In this document: one piece after another, positions 15,770 to 23,789 of the stretch
Layout: each line of letters begins with the position of its first letter
How positions within the stretch are numbered: the first letter of the stretch is position 1
NCBI GenBank assembly: GCA_937907205.1
Contig: CALESE010000162.1
Location: 1 to 37,606, forward strand
Reading direction: 5' to 3'
DNA: 37,606 nt
From: an uncultured Romboutsia sp.
GTDB taxonomy: Bacteria > Bacillota > Clostridia > Peptostreptococcales > Peptostreptococcaceae
The notes under the pieces: generated by a model
What the model was told of the DNA's origin: nothing
Databases searched by the model: none
Seen by the model: only the letters and a program-made list of their open reading frames with translations
Position numbers and translations under genes: made by a program

Positions 15770-18103
15770 CTAAAATTTAATACTATTTTTTTCAATTAGC
15801 TCCTTAAAATCATCTAGCAATATAGGTCTTGAGAAGTAATATCCTTGGAACAAATCACATCCTATATCCGATAAAATGTTAAACTGTTCTTTAGTTTCTA
15901 CTCCCTCTATAACAATATCCATACCAAGTGTTTTAGCTATATCTTTTATATTGCTAACTATTTTAAAATCATTATCGTAACTATCTTGTATAAATATTTT
16001 ATCAAGCTTAAGAATATCTAGCTTATATTTTTTCAAATAACTAAATGATGAATAACCTGTTCCAAAATCATCAAGCGCAATTTTTATTCCAAGCTCACGC
16101 AACTTTAATAGATTTGAACTAACAACCTTATTGTTGTCAAGAACAACAGATTCTGTTATTTCAAAGCATAAATATTTATAATCAATCCCATGTTTTTCAA
16201 TAATTTTCATAGAATTGCGTACAAAGTTCTCTTCAAGTAACTGAACAGGCGATACATTTATATTAATTTGTGTAAATATACCATTTTCCTGTAAGTATTT
16301 CAAATGTTTACATACAGTATCTATTATCCAATATCCTATTTCAATTATATCTCTAGTTTCTTCTGAATAATTTATAAATTTATCCGGTGGCACAAATCCT
16401 AATTTACTATTATTCCATCTTATAAGAGCTTCTGCCTTTTTTATTTCTTTTTCAGAATTTATAATAGGTTGATAATATAATGTAAACTCATCATTTTTTA
16501 CAGCATTTTTTAATTCACTTTTTAAGGTATCTATATATAATGATTCTTTATAAAGTTCATCGTTAAACATAAGTAGATCATTTGTATTACTTTGCTTATT
16601 TTTATACATCATAAAATCACTCTTTTTTATAAGTTCATTATATGTAGTTCCGTGATATGGATAGACTGCCACTCCTGCTGAAAATTCTATATGCATTTTT
16701 AGCTTATCATTTATTGATACTGGGTTTTCAAATTTTGACTTTATATTATCATTATAAAAACGTATAAGCTCAGATTCACCTATATAATCTTTATATACAA
16801 TTATAAATTCATCACCAGAGTATCTAAATACTATTCCTTTATCTCCAACCAAAGATTTAATTATATAACTAAATTGTACTAGTAACTCATCACCTACAGA
16901 ATGTCCATATATATCATTTACATATTTAAACTTATTAAGATCTAAAAATATTAAGGCAAATGGCTCCTCATTCCTTAACATCTCTTCACATATTAATTTA
17001 ATTTTTTTCCTATTTGGAAGTTTAGTTAATTCATCATAATATATAAGTTCTTTAATTTTTCTATCAAATGATTTTTCTAATGAATCTGAAATTATTTCTA
17101 ATTGTTTAATGTTATTTTTATTACTAATATCCTTTACAAGGGTATTATCACTAACTTCATCAAGTAAAGCTTTAAGTTTATCCATAACTTTTAGTACTGG
17201 TTTATATATTAATTTTATAGAAATCATTAGTAATATTCCTATTATTAATCCAAACATAATAACCATAAAATTAATATTATTCTGTAAATGAGAATTCAAT
17301 TCATTATTTTTTATTGACTCTTTTTCAAAGAAAAATTGAAGAGAACCTTCCTTTCCAACGGTATCACCACTAGATACTCCCAAATAACTATTATTATAAT
17401 ATATTTTATTCATATATTCATCGCTGATTACTCCATTTTCTGAATATGTATAACCATTACTACTCTTAATATATGACTCTAAGTTTCCATATACAAAGGA
17501 CTCATTTATAAATTTAAGCATATCAGTTACAAAAATATCAAGAACTGCTGCACCTAAAACTTCTGAACCATCTTTTGAATATATAAAAGAAACCATAGCT
17601 ATTGTGCTTTCTTTAGTTGTATAGTCAGTATGAATAGTTGTAATTATAGTCTCTACTTTATTTTCTAAGTATTCATTTTTAAACCATGCTCTCTCAGTCA
17701 ACTCAAAATCTTCATATAAATTCCCTTTAGAAAATAAGTATTTTCCATCTAGGCTTACAATGTTAATAGTGTTAACAAAAGTCATGTTACTTATGATACC
17801 CTCAAGTGTATCAATTTGTCCCGTAACAGTTTCTATATCTTCTGAACTTAAATCATTAACATCTTTATTTTCTTCTAGTATTTTTATTATTTGTTCATTA
17901 CTAGATATTTTTTCCACAGATTTTTTTAACATCCTCACATATTCTTTTAAATTGCCCACTATTTGACCATAATGTATATTAGCAGTAGAAGCTATACTCT
18001 TATCTATCATAACTTGTATTAAACCAAAATTTACACACATAGAAATAATTACAAATAATAATGATATTATAATTATTTTAAAATCAATTTTTTTTACTTT
18101 CAT
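15770..18103 (-). CDS. Membrane dCache-GGDEF-EAL c-di-GMP protein
   Basis: 777 residues. A membrane helix at about 9-30 and a second at about 275-298 bracket an extracellular sensor of dCache type (about 31-274, with MVSFIYSKDGSEVLGAAVLDIF typical of dCache_1). The cytoplasmic part has a GGDEF domain (about 345-500) with SGDEF at 429-433, a variant often still active, and an EAL domain (about 520-770) with EALIRW at 558-563, NVSPVQL, EITESV, DDFGTGYSS, LKLD, EGVET and QGYYFSRP, all consistent with active phosphodiesterase. Net direction cannot be predicted. It follows the NlpC/P60 gene by 63 nt in the same orientation and may be co-transcribed. The ribosome binding site is weak (GGGGA, far upstream). 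Confidence 0.93.
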   Translation of the reverse strand: MKVKKIDFKIIIISLLFVIISMCVNFGLIQVMIDKSIASTANIHYGQIVGNLKEYVRMLKKSVEKISSNEQIIKILEENKDVNDLSSEDIETVTGQIDTLEGIISNMTFVNTINIVSLDGKYLFSKGNLYEDFELTERAWFKNEYLENKVETIITTIHTDYTTKESTIAMVSFIYSKDGSEVLGAAVLDIFVTDMLKFINESFVYGNLESYIKSSNGYTYSENGVISDEYMNKIYYNNSYLGVSSGDTVGKEGSLQFFFEKESIKNNELNSHLQNNINFMVIMFGLIIGILLMISIKLIYKPVLKVMDKLKALLDEVSDNTLVKDISNKNNIKQLEIISDSLEKSFDRKIKELIYYDELTKLPNRKKIKLICEEMLRNEEPFALIFLDLNKFKYVNDIYGHSVGDELLVQFSYIIKSLVGDKGIVFRYSGDEFIIVYKDYIGESELIRFYNDNIKSKFENPVSINDKLKMHIEFSAGVAVYPYHGTTYNELIKKSDFMMYKNKQSNTNDLLMFNDELYKESLYIDTLKSELKNAVKNDEFTLYYQPIINSEKEIKKAEALIRWNNSKLGFVPPDKFINYSEETRDIIEIGYWIIDTVCKHLKYLQENGIFTQININVSPVQLLEENFVRNSMKIIEKHGIDYKYLCFEITESVVLDNNKVVSSNLLKLRELGIKIALDDFGTGYSSFSYLKKYKLDILKLDKIFIQDSYDNDFKIVSNIKDIAKTLGMDIVIEGVETKEQFNILSDIGCDLFQGYYFSRPILLDDFKELIEKNSIKF

Positions 18104-18166
18104 TTAAATTATTGGTTCCCCATTATAAATTAGTAATTATTTATTAGTTTATAAATTATTACTGAT

Positions 18167-18862
18167 TTATGGTCTCCTCGCTCCCATATATTTTTGTTCA
18201 TAATATCCTGATAAAGTAGATTTTATAACACCTTTTTTAGAATTAGCTGCGTGTATAAATTCATTATTTCCTATATAAATACCAACATGACTAACTTTAC
18301 CTTTATTCATTGTATCAAAAAACACTAAATCACCTACTTGTAAATCTGACTTGTCAATAGCTTTTCCAACTTTGCTTTGTTCATATGAAACTCTAGGCAG
18401 ATCTTTCCCAAGTGCATTTTTATAAATATATCTAACAAGTCCTGAGCAATCAAATGATTCAGGTCCATTACCCCCCCATACATATGGTTTTCCGACTTGA
18501 TCTTTTAATAAATTTATAGCTTTTTCCATACTAGGTGTTATATTAGATGAATTATTATCATTATTAGTAGCATCTAAGTATTTATTTGGAATATTATTTA
18601 ATTCTATGGAATTACTATTATTTTGATTTGTGTTTATATTATTAATTTTATTTTGGTTAACAATTCCAATTAAGTTTATTAAAGAGTCAAATGATGTATT
18701 ATTTCCACTACATTTACAACCTCCGCTACTATTATCTAAACTTAATATAGAACTTTCAAGCAACCTACTAAAAGACTTGTTATTTGAATTTATATTTTTT
18801 ATATTTAAATTATCATTACTATATATATAACTATTTAATAAAACCTTGCTAAAATCAATCAT
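18167..18862 (-). CDS. NlpC/P60 (C40) peptidoglycan endopeptidase without signal peptide
   Basis: The start is taken at ATG 18860-18862, because AAAAGGAGG lies 7 nt upstream; an in-frame ATG 12 codons earlier (18898) has no such site and would put the ribosome binding site inside the gene. The 231-residue protein has a C-terminal NlpC/P60 domain (about 110-231): PYVWGGNGPESFDCSG with catalytic Cys139, His192 in SHVGIY and His204 in FIHAAN. It should cut peptide stems of peptidoglycan. No Sec signal or membrane segment is seen. The N-terminal region is Asn/Ser-rich with a Gly-Cys-Lys-Cys motif (48-51) and a FDSLI helix just after it, matching the flagellar transglycosylase at 11524-12177. It is probably an exported wall-remodelling enzyme with the same export route. 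Confidence 0.9.
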   Translation of the reverse strand: MIDFSKVLLNSYIYSNDNLNIKNINSNNKSFSRLLESSILSLDNSSGGCKCSGNNTSFDSLINLIGIVNQNKINNINTNQNNSNSIELNNIPNKYLDATNNDNNSSNITPSMEKAINLLKDQVGKPYVWGGNGPESFDCSGLVRYIYKNALGKDLPRVSYEQSKVGKAIDKSDLQVGDLVFFDTMNKGKVSHVGIYIGNNEFIHAANSKKGVIKSTLSGYYEQKYMGARRP

Positions 18863-18898
18863 TATAATACCTCCTTTTAGAATTAATATTTTATTCAA

Positions 18899-19303
18899 TT
18901 AATTTTATTTTAGATAGTTTTTAGATATTATATTGTAAATTAATATAATAAGTACATAGATATTATTCTATTTTTAAATAAAACTATATACTAATATAAT
19001 TATAACATAAACATATATAATACTATTACTTAATATTTTATTTTGTACTAACTTGTCGAAAATTATTTTTTCAAAGAAAGGTAAAATCTTTAAAATATAT
19101 AATAAAAAATATTTGACCTTCTCTTTAGAGCATTTAAATAGATACCAAGTGATTTGATAAAAAAATTTAGTGTTGATAGATATAAAGAGTTTCAGACTAT
19201 AATGACATTGAAAATACATTAAATATTGATATATTTTTTTAAGATGCTTATTATTCTTGTCATATAGGTATAAATGAGAACACAAATTGACTATTTATCC
19301 AAT
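18899..19303. other. AT-rich intergenic region, possible decayed gene
   Basis: About 400 bases with no gene I can support. A minus-strand frame at 18974-19285 (103 codons) is Ile/Phe/Tyr/Leu-rich, has no ribosome binding site and looks like chance AT-rich translation. On the plus strand, short peptide-like stretches appear in two frames with stops between them (for example DLIKKFSVDRYKEFQTIMTL near 19152-19211), which could be the remnant of a transposase-like gene. This is unproven. Confidence 0.3.
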
Positions 19304-19326
19304 AAAAAAGAGATGCAAGCATCTCT
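19304..19326 (-). terminator. Terminator behind the fliB-like gene
   Basis: Minus strand AGAGATG-CTTG-CATCTCT hairpin (19309-19326) followed by a T-run (19304-19309), 24 bases after the stop of the lysine N-methylase gene. Confidence 0.85.
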
Positions 19327-19349
19327 ATAATTTGTTTAATTTCTACTAT

Positions 19350-20558
19350 TTACATTAATATCAACGGTATTAAATTAGATAAACGTCCAAGATTACATTC
19401 TTCTACAAGTCCTTTTAATGCTTCTACGTTATTTTTATTATGCTCTACTCCTCTTAAAAATGTAGATATTGTCAATATTAACTTTGATTCATCCATATTT
19501 TCTTTAAAATTACCACAAACACCTATTATTGCAAATTTTATCATGCTATAATAAACAATCATTTCTGCATAATCTTTAAATAAATTTTCACTTGAATACA
19601 TTAATATATTTCTAAAAACATAGTTTACTAAATAATTTTCAAATACATATTTATACTCTTCTATAAATGGGTTATAGTGTTTATTTTTAATATCTATATA
19701 GTTCTCCTTTAGTTCTTCAAAACTAATATCTTCACTTATCTTCAATCCATCTTTCATATTTAACATATTTTTTCTTAATTTAGTATTTGTAAATTTTGAA
19801 ATAACCCTTAAATACGATTTAATAGAGTATCTTATTTCAATATCTAATATATTTTTTGTGTCAATATAATTAGTTATACCTTTATAACTATTGTTAGCTA
19901 TATCAGATACATACTTATCGGTAATTTTAAGTATTTCTTGTTCATCCTTACCATTTATATCTTCTATAAACAACCCAAGTGTAATCAATCTCTCCTCGAT
20001 TGAATAATTTCTATCTTGCAATAAGTCAATAACAAATGACCTCAATTCCATAAATACATCTTTTGAAAAACATCCTTTTTGATCAAACATAATAACTTTA
20101 TTTACAGTAGTATCTTCTGATTCATCTATTTTTCTTAGATTAAATCCTATCGGTTCTTTTCTCAATAACACTTTTCTACAAGCCTCTGGACAAGACAACG
20201 AAATAGTTTTTTGTATAAATTCATCTAAATTAACTGAATATCTAGGGTATACTCTACATGTATGGCACATACTCTCAGGTCCAATTAACTTATAAATTGA
20301 GCATAACTTTTTATCATCTAAAAACATACACTCCCCATTCATATTTAAATTCATTATAGCATAATTATATTTTTCGCCACCTTTTATTCTTGAAACTGCA
20401 TGTTTAAATATTTTCTTAAATTCCTCATTATCCTCTTTTTCATAATTATCATAAGTTGACTTATCTATGCTTATTGACCACTCTCTACAACAATGGTCCT
20501 CGCATAAATTTCCTATGCACTCAAAATTATTAAATGCATCTATACTTAACTCTATCAT
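19350..20558 (-). CDS. fliB: FliB-family flagellin lysine N-methylase
   Basis: 402 residues. FliB enzymes methylate surface lysines of flagellin using S-adenosylmethionine and an iron-sulphur cluster. The cysteine pattern is complete: FECIGNLCEDHCCREW at 12-27, then GECMFLDDKKLC, SMCHTCRVYPR and SLSCPEACRKVLL, which is the family signature. The C-terminal half is helical and poorly conserved. There is no signal peptide, as expected for a cytoplasmic modifier acting before export. It stands alone between terminators, with a possible sigma-28-like promoter at 20630-20656, so it may be expressed with the flagellins. Together with the glycosyltransferase at 580-2826 it suggests two kinds of flagellin modification. 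Confidence 0.88.
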   Translation of the reverse strand: MIELSIDAFNNFECIGNLCEDHCCREWSISIDKSTYDNYEKEDNEEFKKIFKHAVSRIKGGEKYNYAIMNLNMNGECMFLDDKKLCSIYKLIGPESMCHTCRVYPRYSVNLDEFIQKTISLSCPEACRKVLLRKEPIGFNLRKIDESEDTTVNKVIMFDQKGCFSKDVFMELRSFVIDLLQDRNYSIEERLITLGLFIEDINGKDEQEILKITDKYVSDIANNSYKGITNYIDTKNILDIEIRYSIKSYLRVISKFTNTKLRKNMLNMKDGLKISEDISFEELKENYIDIKNKHYNPFIEEYKYVFENYLVNYVFRNILMYSSENLFKDYAEMIVYYSMIKFAIIGVCGNFKENMDESKLILTISTFLRGVEHNKNNVEALKGLVEECNLGRLSNLIPLILM

Positions 20559-20629
20559 TATATACTAATCTCCAATCTATTATTTTTATATTTTAATACA
20601 TAAATTATGCATCAATAAATCTTTATTTT

Positions 20630-20656
20630 AATACGGATAATTTATATATAACTTAA
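20630..20656 (-). promoter_or_regulatory. Possible sigma-28 promoter of fliB
   Basis: Minus strand TTAA (20653-20656), 15-nt spacer, TCCGTATT (20630-20637). The -10 resembles the one at 12210-12217 (ACCGTATA) but the -35 deviates from TAAA. The leader would be about 65 nt. Confidence 0.4.
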
Positions 20657-20742
20657 CTATATTCAAACAAATATCTAATACCTATATCTTACTATCAAAA
20701 GTTAGTCTGAATATAATTGATTTATTTAATAAATAGTGATAT

Positions 20743-21975
20743 TTAAAAATATATAACACTTATCAATAATACTATGCCTATTATGATTCCTAAATTATCT
20801 CCAAGCATGTTAAAAAAAATATATATGTATGAGTTTATATAATGATTTAAACTTTCTTCTTTTGTATTTCCTTTTTCTTCATTCTCTCTTTTTATCTCTT
20901 CTATAATTTCCATTTTAATTCTAGCTTTGGTTTCAGATATTTCACATTTTTTAATTTGTTCTTCTAACTCATTAAGTTTATTGGATAATATCAGCTCTTT
21001 TTTGTCAGTATTTTGATAGTTTTTTAGCTCTTCTAAATACTTATATTCTTTTATTTCATTTTGAACCTCTTCTTTTATATATGGGTATTTTTCATTTATA
21101 AATCTTTCCTCATGCTTAGTTAGCTTTTGACCTTTGATTATTTTCATAACTATTGTCTCTAGTTTTTTAATTTCTTCCTGATTTTTTTTCAAAAATTTCT
21201 CAACTTCTTCTATAGCCGACATCTTTATTTTAATTTCAGTGTTAGACAATAATCCTTTTTTGTTTTTATCTTCTAGATCATTAATTACATTAATCAATAA
21301 TTTATTTCTTTCTTGATCTGTTTTACAGTTTTTCAAATCTGATTTTAAATCTCTAATTTCTTTTATTGTTTCTTCTAATAGTTGCTTTATATTAGAATGT
21401 TTTCCATTTATAAATTTTTCTTCATTAGGTGTTATCTTTTCACCTTTAATTATTTTTAAAGCTATAGTTTCCGCCTTTTCAATTTCTAATTTAATTTTTT
21501 CACTAAACTTCATTGCATCTTCTATAGCCGATATTTTTATCTTAGATTGAACCTCAGAAATATGTCCATTTTTAACCATGTTTAATATTTCCTTAACTGC
21601 CTTAGAAATTACTTGCTGTCTTTCTTCATTTGTTTTGCAATTTTCTAACTTCTTTATTAAATTTTTATAATCTTTTATTGATTCATCTGCTATTTGTTTT
21701 AGATCTGGATATTTTTTAGTTATAAATTCAAGTTCATCTTTAGTTATTTTATTACCTCTTACTATGTTTATAGCTATTAGTTGTGCTTTTTGTACTTCAT
21801 CGTGAATTCTTTTTATAAACTTTTCAACATCTTTATTATTTAAACCATCTATTTTAGATAATTGCTCTATGTTTATTTTAGATTCTATATTATTTTGTAT
21901 TTTATTATTTTCCACATTAATATTATTAGTTCCATATGTATTTCTACTATATAAATTATTACTTATGTTATTCAT
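20743..21975 (-). CDS. Unrecognised tail-anchored protein with three ~104-residue helical repeats
   Basis: I do not recognise this 410-residue family. Residues 1-40 are Asn-rich. Three tandem helical units follow (about 49-152, 153-256 and 257-359). Each has a charged helix, then the motif IA-x-x-I-[IV]-[RK]-G-x-K-[IL]-T with E and FI a few residues on and K-[YH]-P (units 1 and 3; S in unit 2), then a coiled coil, a Cys-Lys-Thr turn (units 1 and 2) and an ending like SAIE. A linker leads to one C-terminal membrane helix (about 394-409) with the chain ending in IYF, so most of the protein should face the cytoplasm. There is no signal peptide. The ribosome binding site AAGGGAA precedes ATG 21973-21975. 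It is isolated between fliB and the hyd genes; a link to flagella or envelope is only positional. Confidence 0.8.
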   Translation of the reverse strand: MNNISNNLYSRNTYGTNNINVENNKIQNNIESKINIEQLSKIDGLNNKDVEKFIKRIHDEVQKAQLIAINIVRGNKITKDELEFITKKYPDLKQIADESIKDYKNLIKKLENCKTNEERQQVISKAVKEILNMVKNGHISEVQSKIKISAIEDAMKFSEKIKLEIEKAETIALKIIKGEKITPNEEKFINGKHSNIKQLLEETIKEIRDLKSDLKNCKTDQERNKLLINVINDLEDKNKKGLLSNTEIKIKMSAIEEVEKFLKKNQEEIKKLETIVMKIIKGQKLTKHEERFINEKYPYIKEEVQNEIKEYKYLEELKNYQNTDKKELILSNKLNELEEQIKKCEISETKARIKMEIIEEIKRENEEKGNTKEESLNHYINSYIYIFFNMLGDNLGIIIGIVLLISVIYF

Positions 21976-22036
21976 TTTTTAATTTTCCCTTACTAACGTT
22001 TAACTTATTTATTTGTTCATATATTGTGTTTAACAT
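21968..22036 (-). CDS. Small upstream ORF / leader peptide (22 aa)
   Basis: ATG at 22034-22036 behind AGAGG opens a 22-codon frame (MLNTIYEQINKLNVSKGKLK, then Asn-Glu) whose stop overlaps the start of the repeat protein gene by 8 nt (ATGAATAA). It lies between the predicted promoter and the main gene, so it could couple or tune translation. It may also be chance. Confidence 0.35.
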   Translation of the reverse strand: MLNTIYEQINKLNVSKGKLKNE

Positions 22037-22070
22037 ATTTCCTCTATATTTATTTTGATTATGATATTAT

Positions 22071-22099
22071 ATTTTAAATTTATCATACTTAAATATCAA
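22071..22099 (-). promoter_or_regulatory. Probable sigma-A promoter of the repeat protein gene
   Basis: Minus strand TTGATA (22094-22099), 17-nt spacer, TAAAAT (22071-22076); five of six matches in each box. The start would be near 22064, ahead of the small upstream ORF. Confidence 0.5.
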
Positions 22100-22126
22100 C
22101 TAAATTTGAATAATGTATCTTCTCAT

Positions 22127-22504
22127 TTAATAAACATATATCCGATATTCTATTTTTTTAATTTCTTTTATAAATATATTATTTTTTACTCCTAATAAAT
22201 TATTTATATTATTGCTTATATTTGACTTATCATTTTTATTTAGATAGCTATCTAAAAATAGTATAATATTAATACCTTGTTCGTTATAAATCTTTTCCCC
22301 TAAATCATAATCATAAAAATACTTTACATATAAACCTTCACCTATGGCATCATTAATAGACTTTACAACTCCAAATATTTGCAAACTATCTAAAGCTATA
22401 TATCTTAAATAAGCATTTTCAAAATCTATATTATAATCTTCTCTAATACCTACTAATCTTAAGATTTTCTCACTATAAACACTATTATTGGTTTCTATAA
22501 TACT
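22127..22504 (-). pseudogene. 5'-truncated gene remnant, family unknown
   Basis: An open frame of 125 codons follows a row of TAA codons (22505 upward) but contains no ATG, GTG or TTG until a TTG at 22382-22384, which has no ribosome binding site. Residues look protein-like (AYLRYIALDSLQIFGVVK, then GEGLYVKYFYDYDLGEKIY), so coding sequence seems to extend upstream of any usable start. The simplest reading is a gene that lost its 5' end, directly behind the hydF terminator (22520-22556). I do not recognise the family. The C-terminal part (last 85 residues) could still be translated if the TTG works. Confidence 0.5.
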
Positions 22505-22519
22505 TTATTATTATATTCT

Positions 22520-22556
22520 AAAAAAGAAGCTACTCTTTATTTTGAGGTAGCTCCTT
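22520..22556 (-). terminator. Terminator behind hydF
   Basis: Imperfect stem (GGAGCTACCTC against GAGTAGCTTC with a bulge) and a T-run at 22520-22525 on the minus strand, 37 nt after the hydF stop. Confidence 0.85.
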
Positions 22557-22592
22557 ATATCTAAAACTTTATATTTTTATACTTTTTATAAG

Positions 22593-23780
22593 TTATTTAA
22601 AAATTTCAACTGATCTATCTAATATTTTTGTAAAATATGCTATTACCATTCCATAGTTAGTTATAGGTACATTTTTTTCTTTACATACTCTTATTTTATT
22701 TAGTACACTTTTTCTGTTTACCATACATGCACCACAGTGAATTACTAAATCATAGTCTTCTACATTTTCCTTAAAATCATATCCAACCATATATTCAATA
22801 TTTAAATCTCCACCTGCTATTTTTCTTAGCATATTAGGTATCTTAACTCTACCTATATCTTCATGTGATACATTGTGTGTGCAACTTTCACATATTAATA
22901 TTTTATCATTTGGTTTTAAAGTATCAAGCTTCTTTGTACCTTCTAAAAATTCATCTAGTTCTCCTTTTTGTCTAGCAAATAATATTGAAAAACTAGTAAG
23001 CTTCATACTTTTAGGTATTATGCTATCAACTTCCTTAAATGCTTGAGAATCAGTTATAACTAAATCTATATCTTTGATTTCATCTAAGGCTTCTTCAAGT
23101 TCAGTATCCCTTACAACATAAGTCTTTATACCATGATCTAAACAATCTCTTATAACTTGCACTTGTGGTAGAATTATTCTTCCCTTTGGTGCTTCACTAT
23201 CAATTGGAACTACTAAAACTACTTTTGAACCATATTCTAATAAGTCACCGACAATAGGTTTTTCTTCTTCACCATCTTCTAGATTCTTTATTATTTCATT
23301 TTTAAGGTCATCTATTCCAGATTTATCCTTTGCAGAAACAAGAACATATGTCTTAAAGTTTTTAACTAAGTTATCTATTTCTTCTTTACTTACAGTATCT
23401 ATTTTATTTATAACTACAACATGATCTACGTTGTATCTAGCTGCTTCTCTTTTCCAAGTTTTATAAGTATCTAAGTCAGCATTTCCTGCATCAACTACAT
23501 ATAAAGCAAAGTCTAATCTTTTTAAGAACTCATAACTTTTCTTAATTCTTATAGAACCCAGTTCAGTTTTATCTTCAAGACCTGCTGTATCAATTAATAA
23601 AACTGGTCCAAATGGAATAAGTTCCATAGCTTTTTGAACAGGGTCAGTTGTAGTTCCTTCTACACTAGATACAAGAGATATATCTTGTCCTAAAATAGTG
23701 TTCATAAGAGATGATTTCCCACTATTTGTATTTCCATATATTCCTATATGTTTTCTATTTGAATTTGGAGTGCTATTCAT
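22593..23780 (-). CDS. hydF: [FeFe]-hydrogenase maturation GTPase HydF
   Basis: HydF is the scaffold on which the 2Fe subcluster of the H-cluster is assembled before transfer to HydA. The 395-residue protein has an N-terminal GTPase domain with P-loop GNTNSGKS (16-23), DTAG (64-67) and NKID (125-128), a dimerisation middle domain, and a C-terminal iron-sulphur domain with the expected CTH motif followed about 50 residues later by HCGAC. All cluster ligands are present. It is the last gene of the unit, 9 nt after hydG, and ends at a terminator. Confidence 0.97.
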   Translation of the reverse strand: MNSTPNSNRKHIGIYGNTNSGKSSLMNTILGQDISLVSSVEGTTTDPVQKAMELIPFGPVLLIDTAGLEDKTELGSIRIKKSYEFLKRLDFALYVVDAGNADLDTYKTWKREAARYNVDHVVVINKIDTVSKEEIDNLVKNFKTYVLVSAKDKSGIDDLKNEIIKNLEDGEEEKPIVGDLLEYGSKVVLVVPIDSEAPKGRIILPQVQVIRDCLDHGIKTYVVRDTELEEALDEIKDIDLVITDSQAFKEVDSIIPKSMKLTSFSILFARQKGELDEFLEGTKKLDTLKPNDKILICESCTHNVSHEDIGRVKIPNMLRKIAGGDLNIEYMVGYDFKENVEDYDLVIHCGACMVNRKSVLNKIRVCKEKNVPITNYGMVIAYFTKILDRSVEIFK

Positions 23781-23789
23781 ACTAACCTC

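Noticed and set aside
18862..18898. Upstream ATG (18898) as start of the NlpC/P60 gene
   Set aside because: A perfect AAAAGGAGG lies inside that extension, placed correctly for the ATG at 18860-18862.
18974..19285. A 103-codon minus-strand frame as a membrane protein gene
   Set aside because: The composition is what random AT-rich DNA gives (Ile, Phe, Tyr, Leu, Lys), there is no ribosome binding site, and the start lies next to the fliB terminator.
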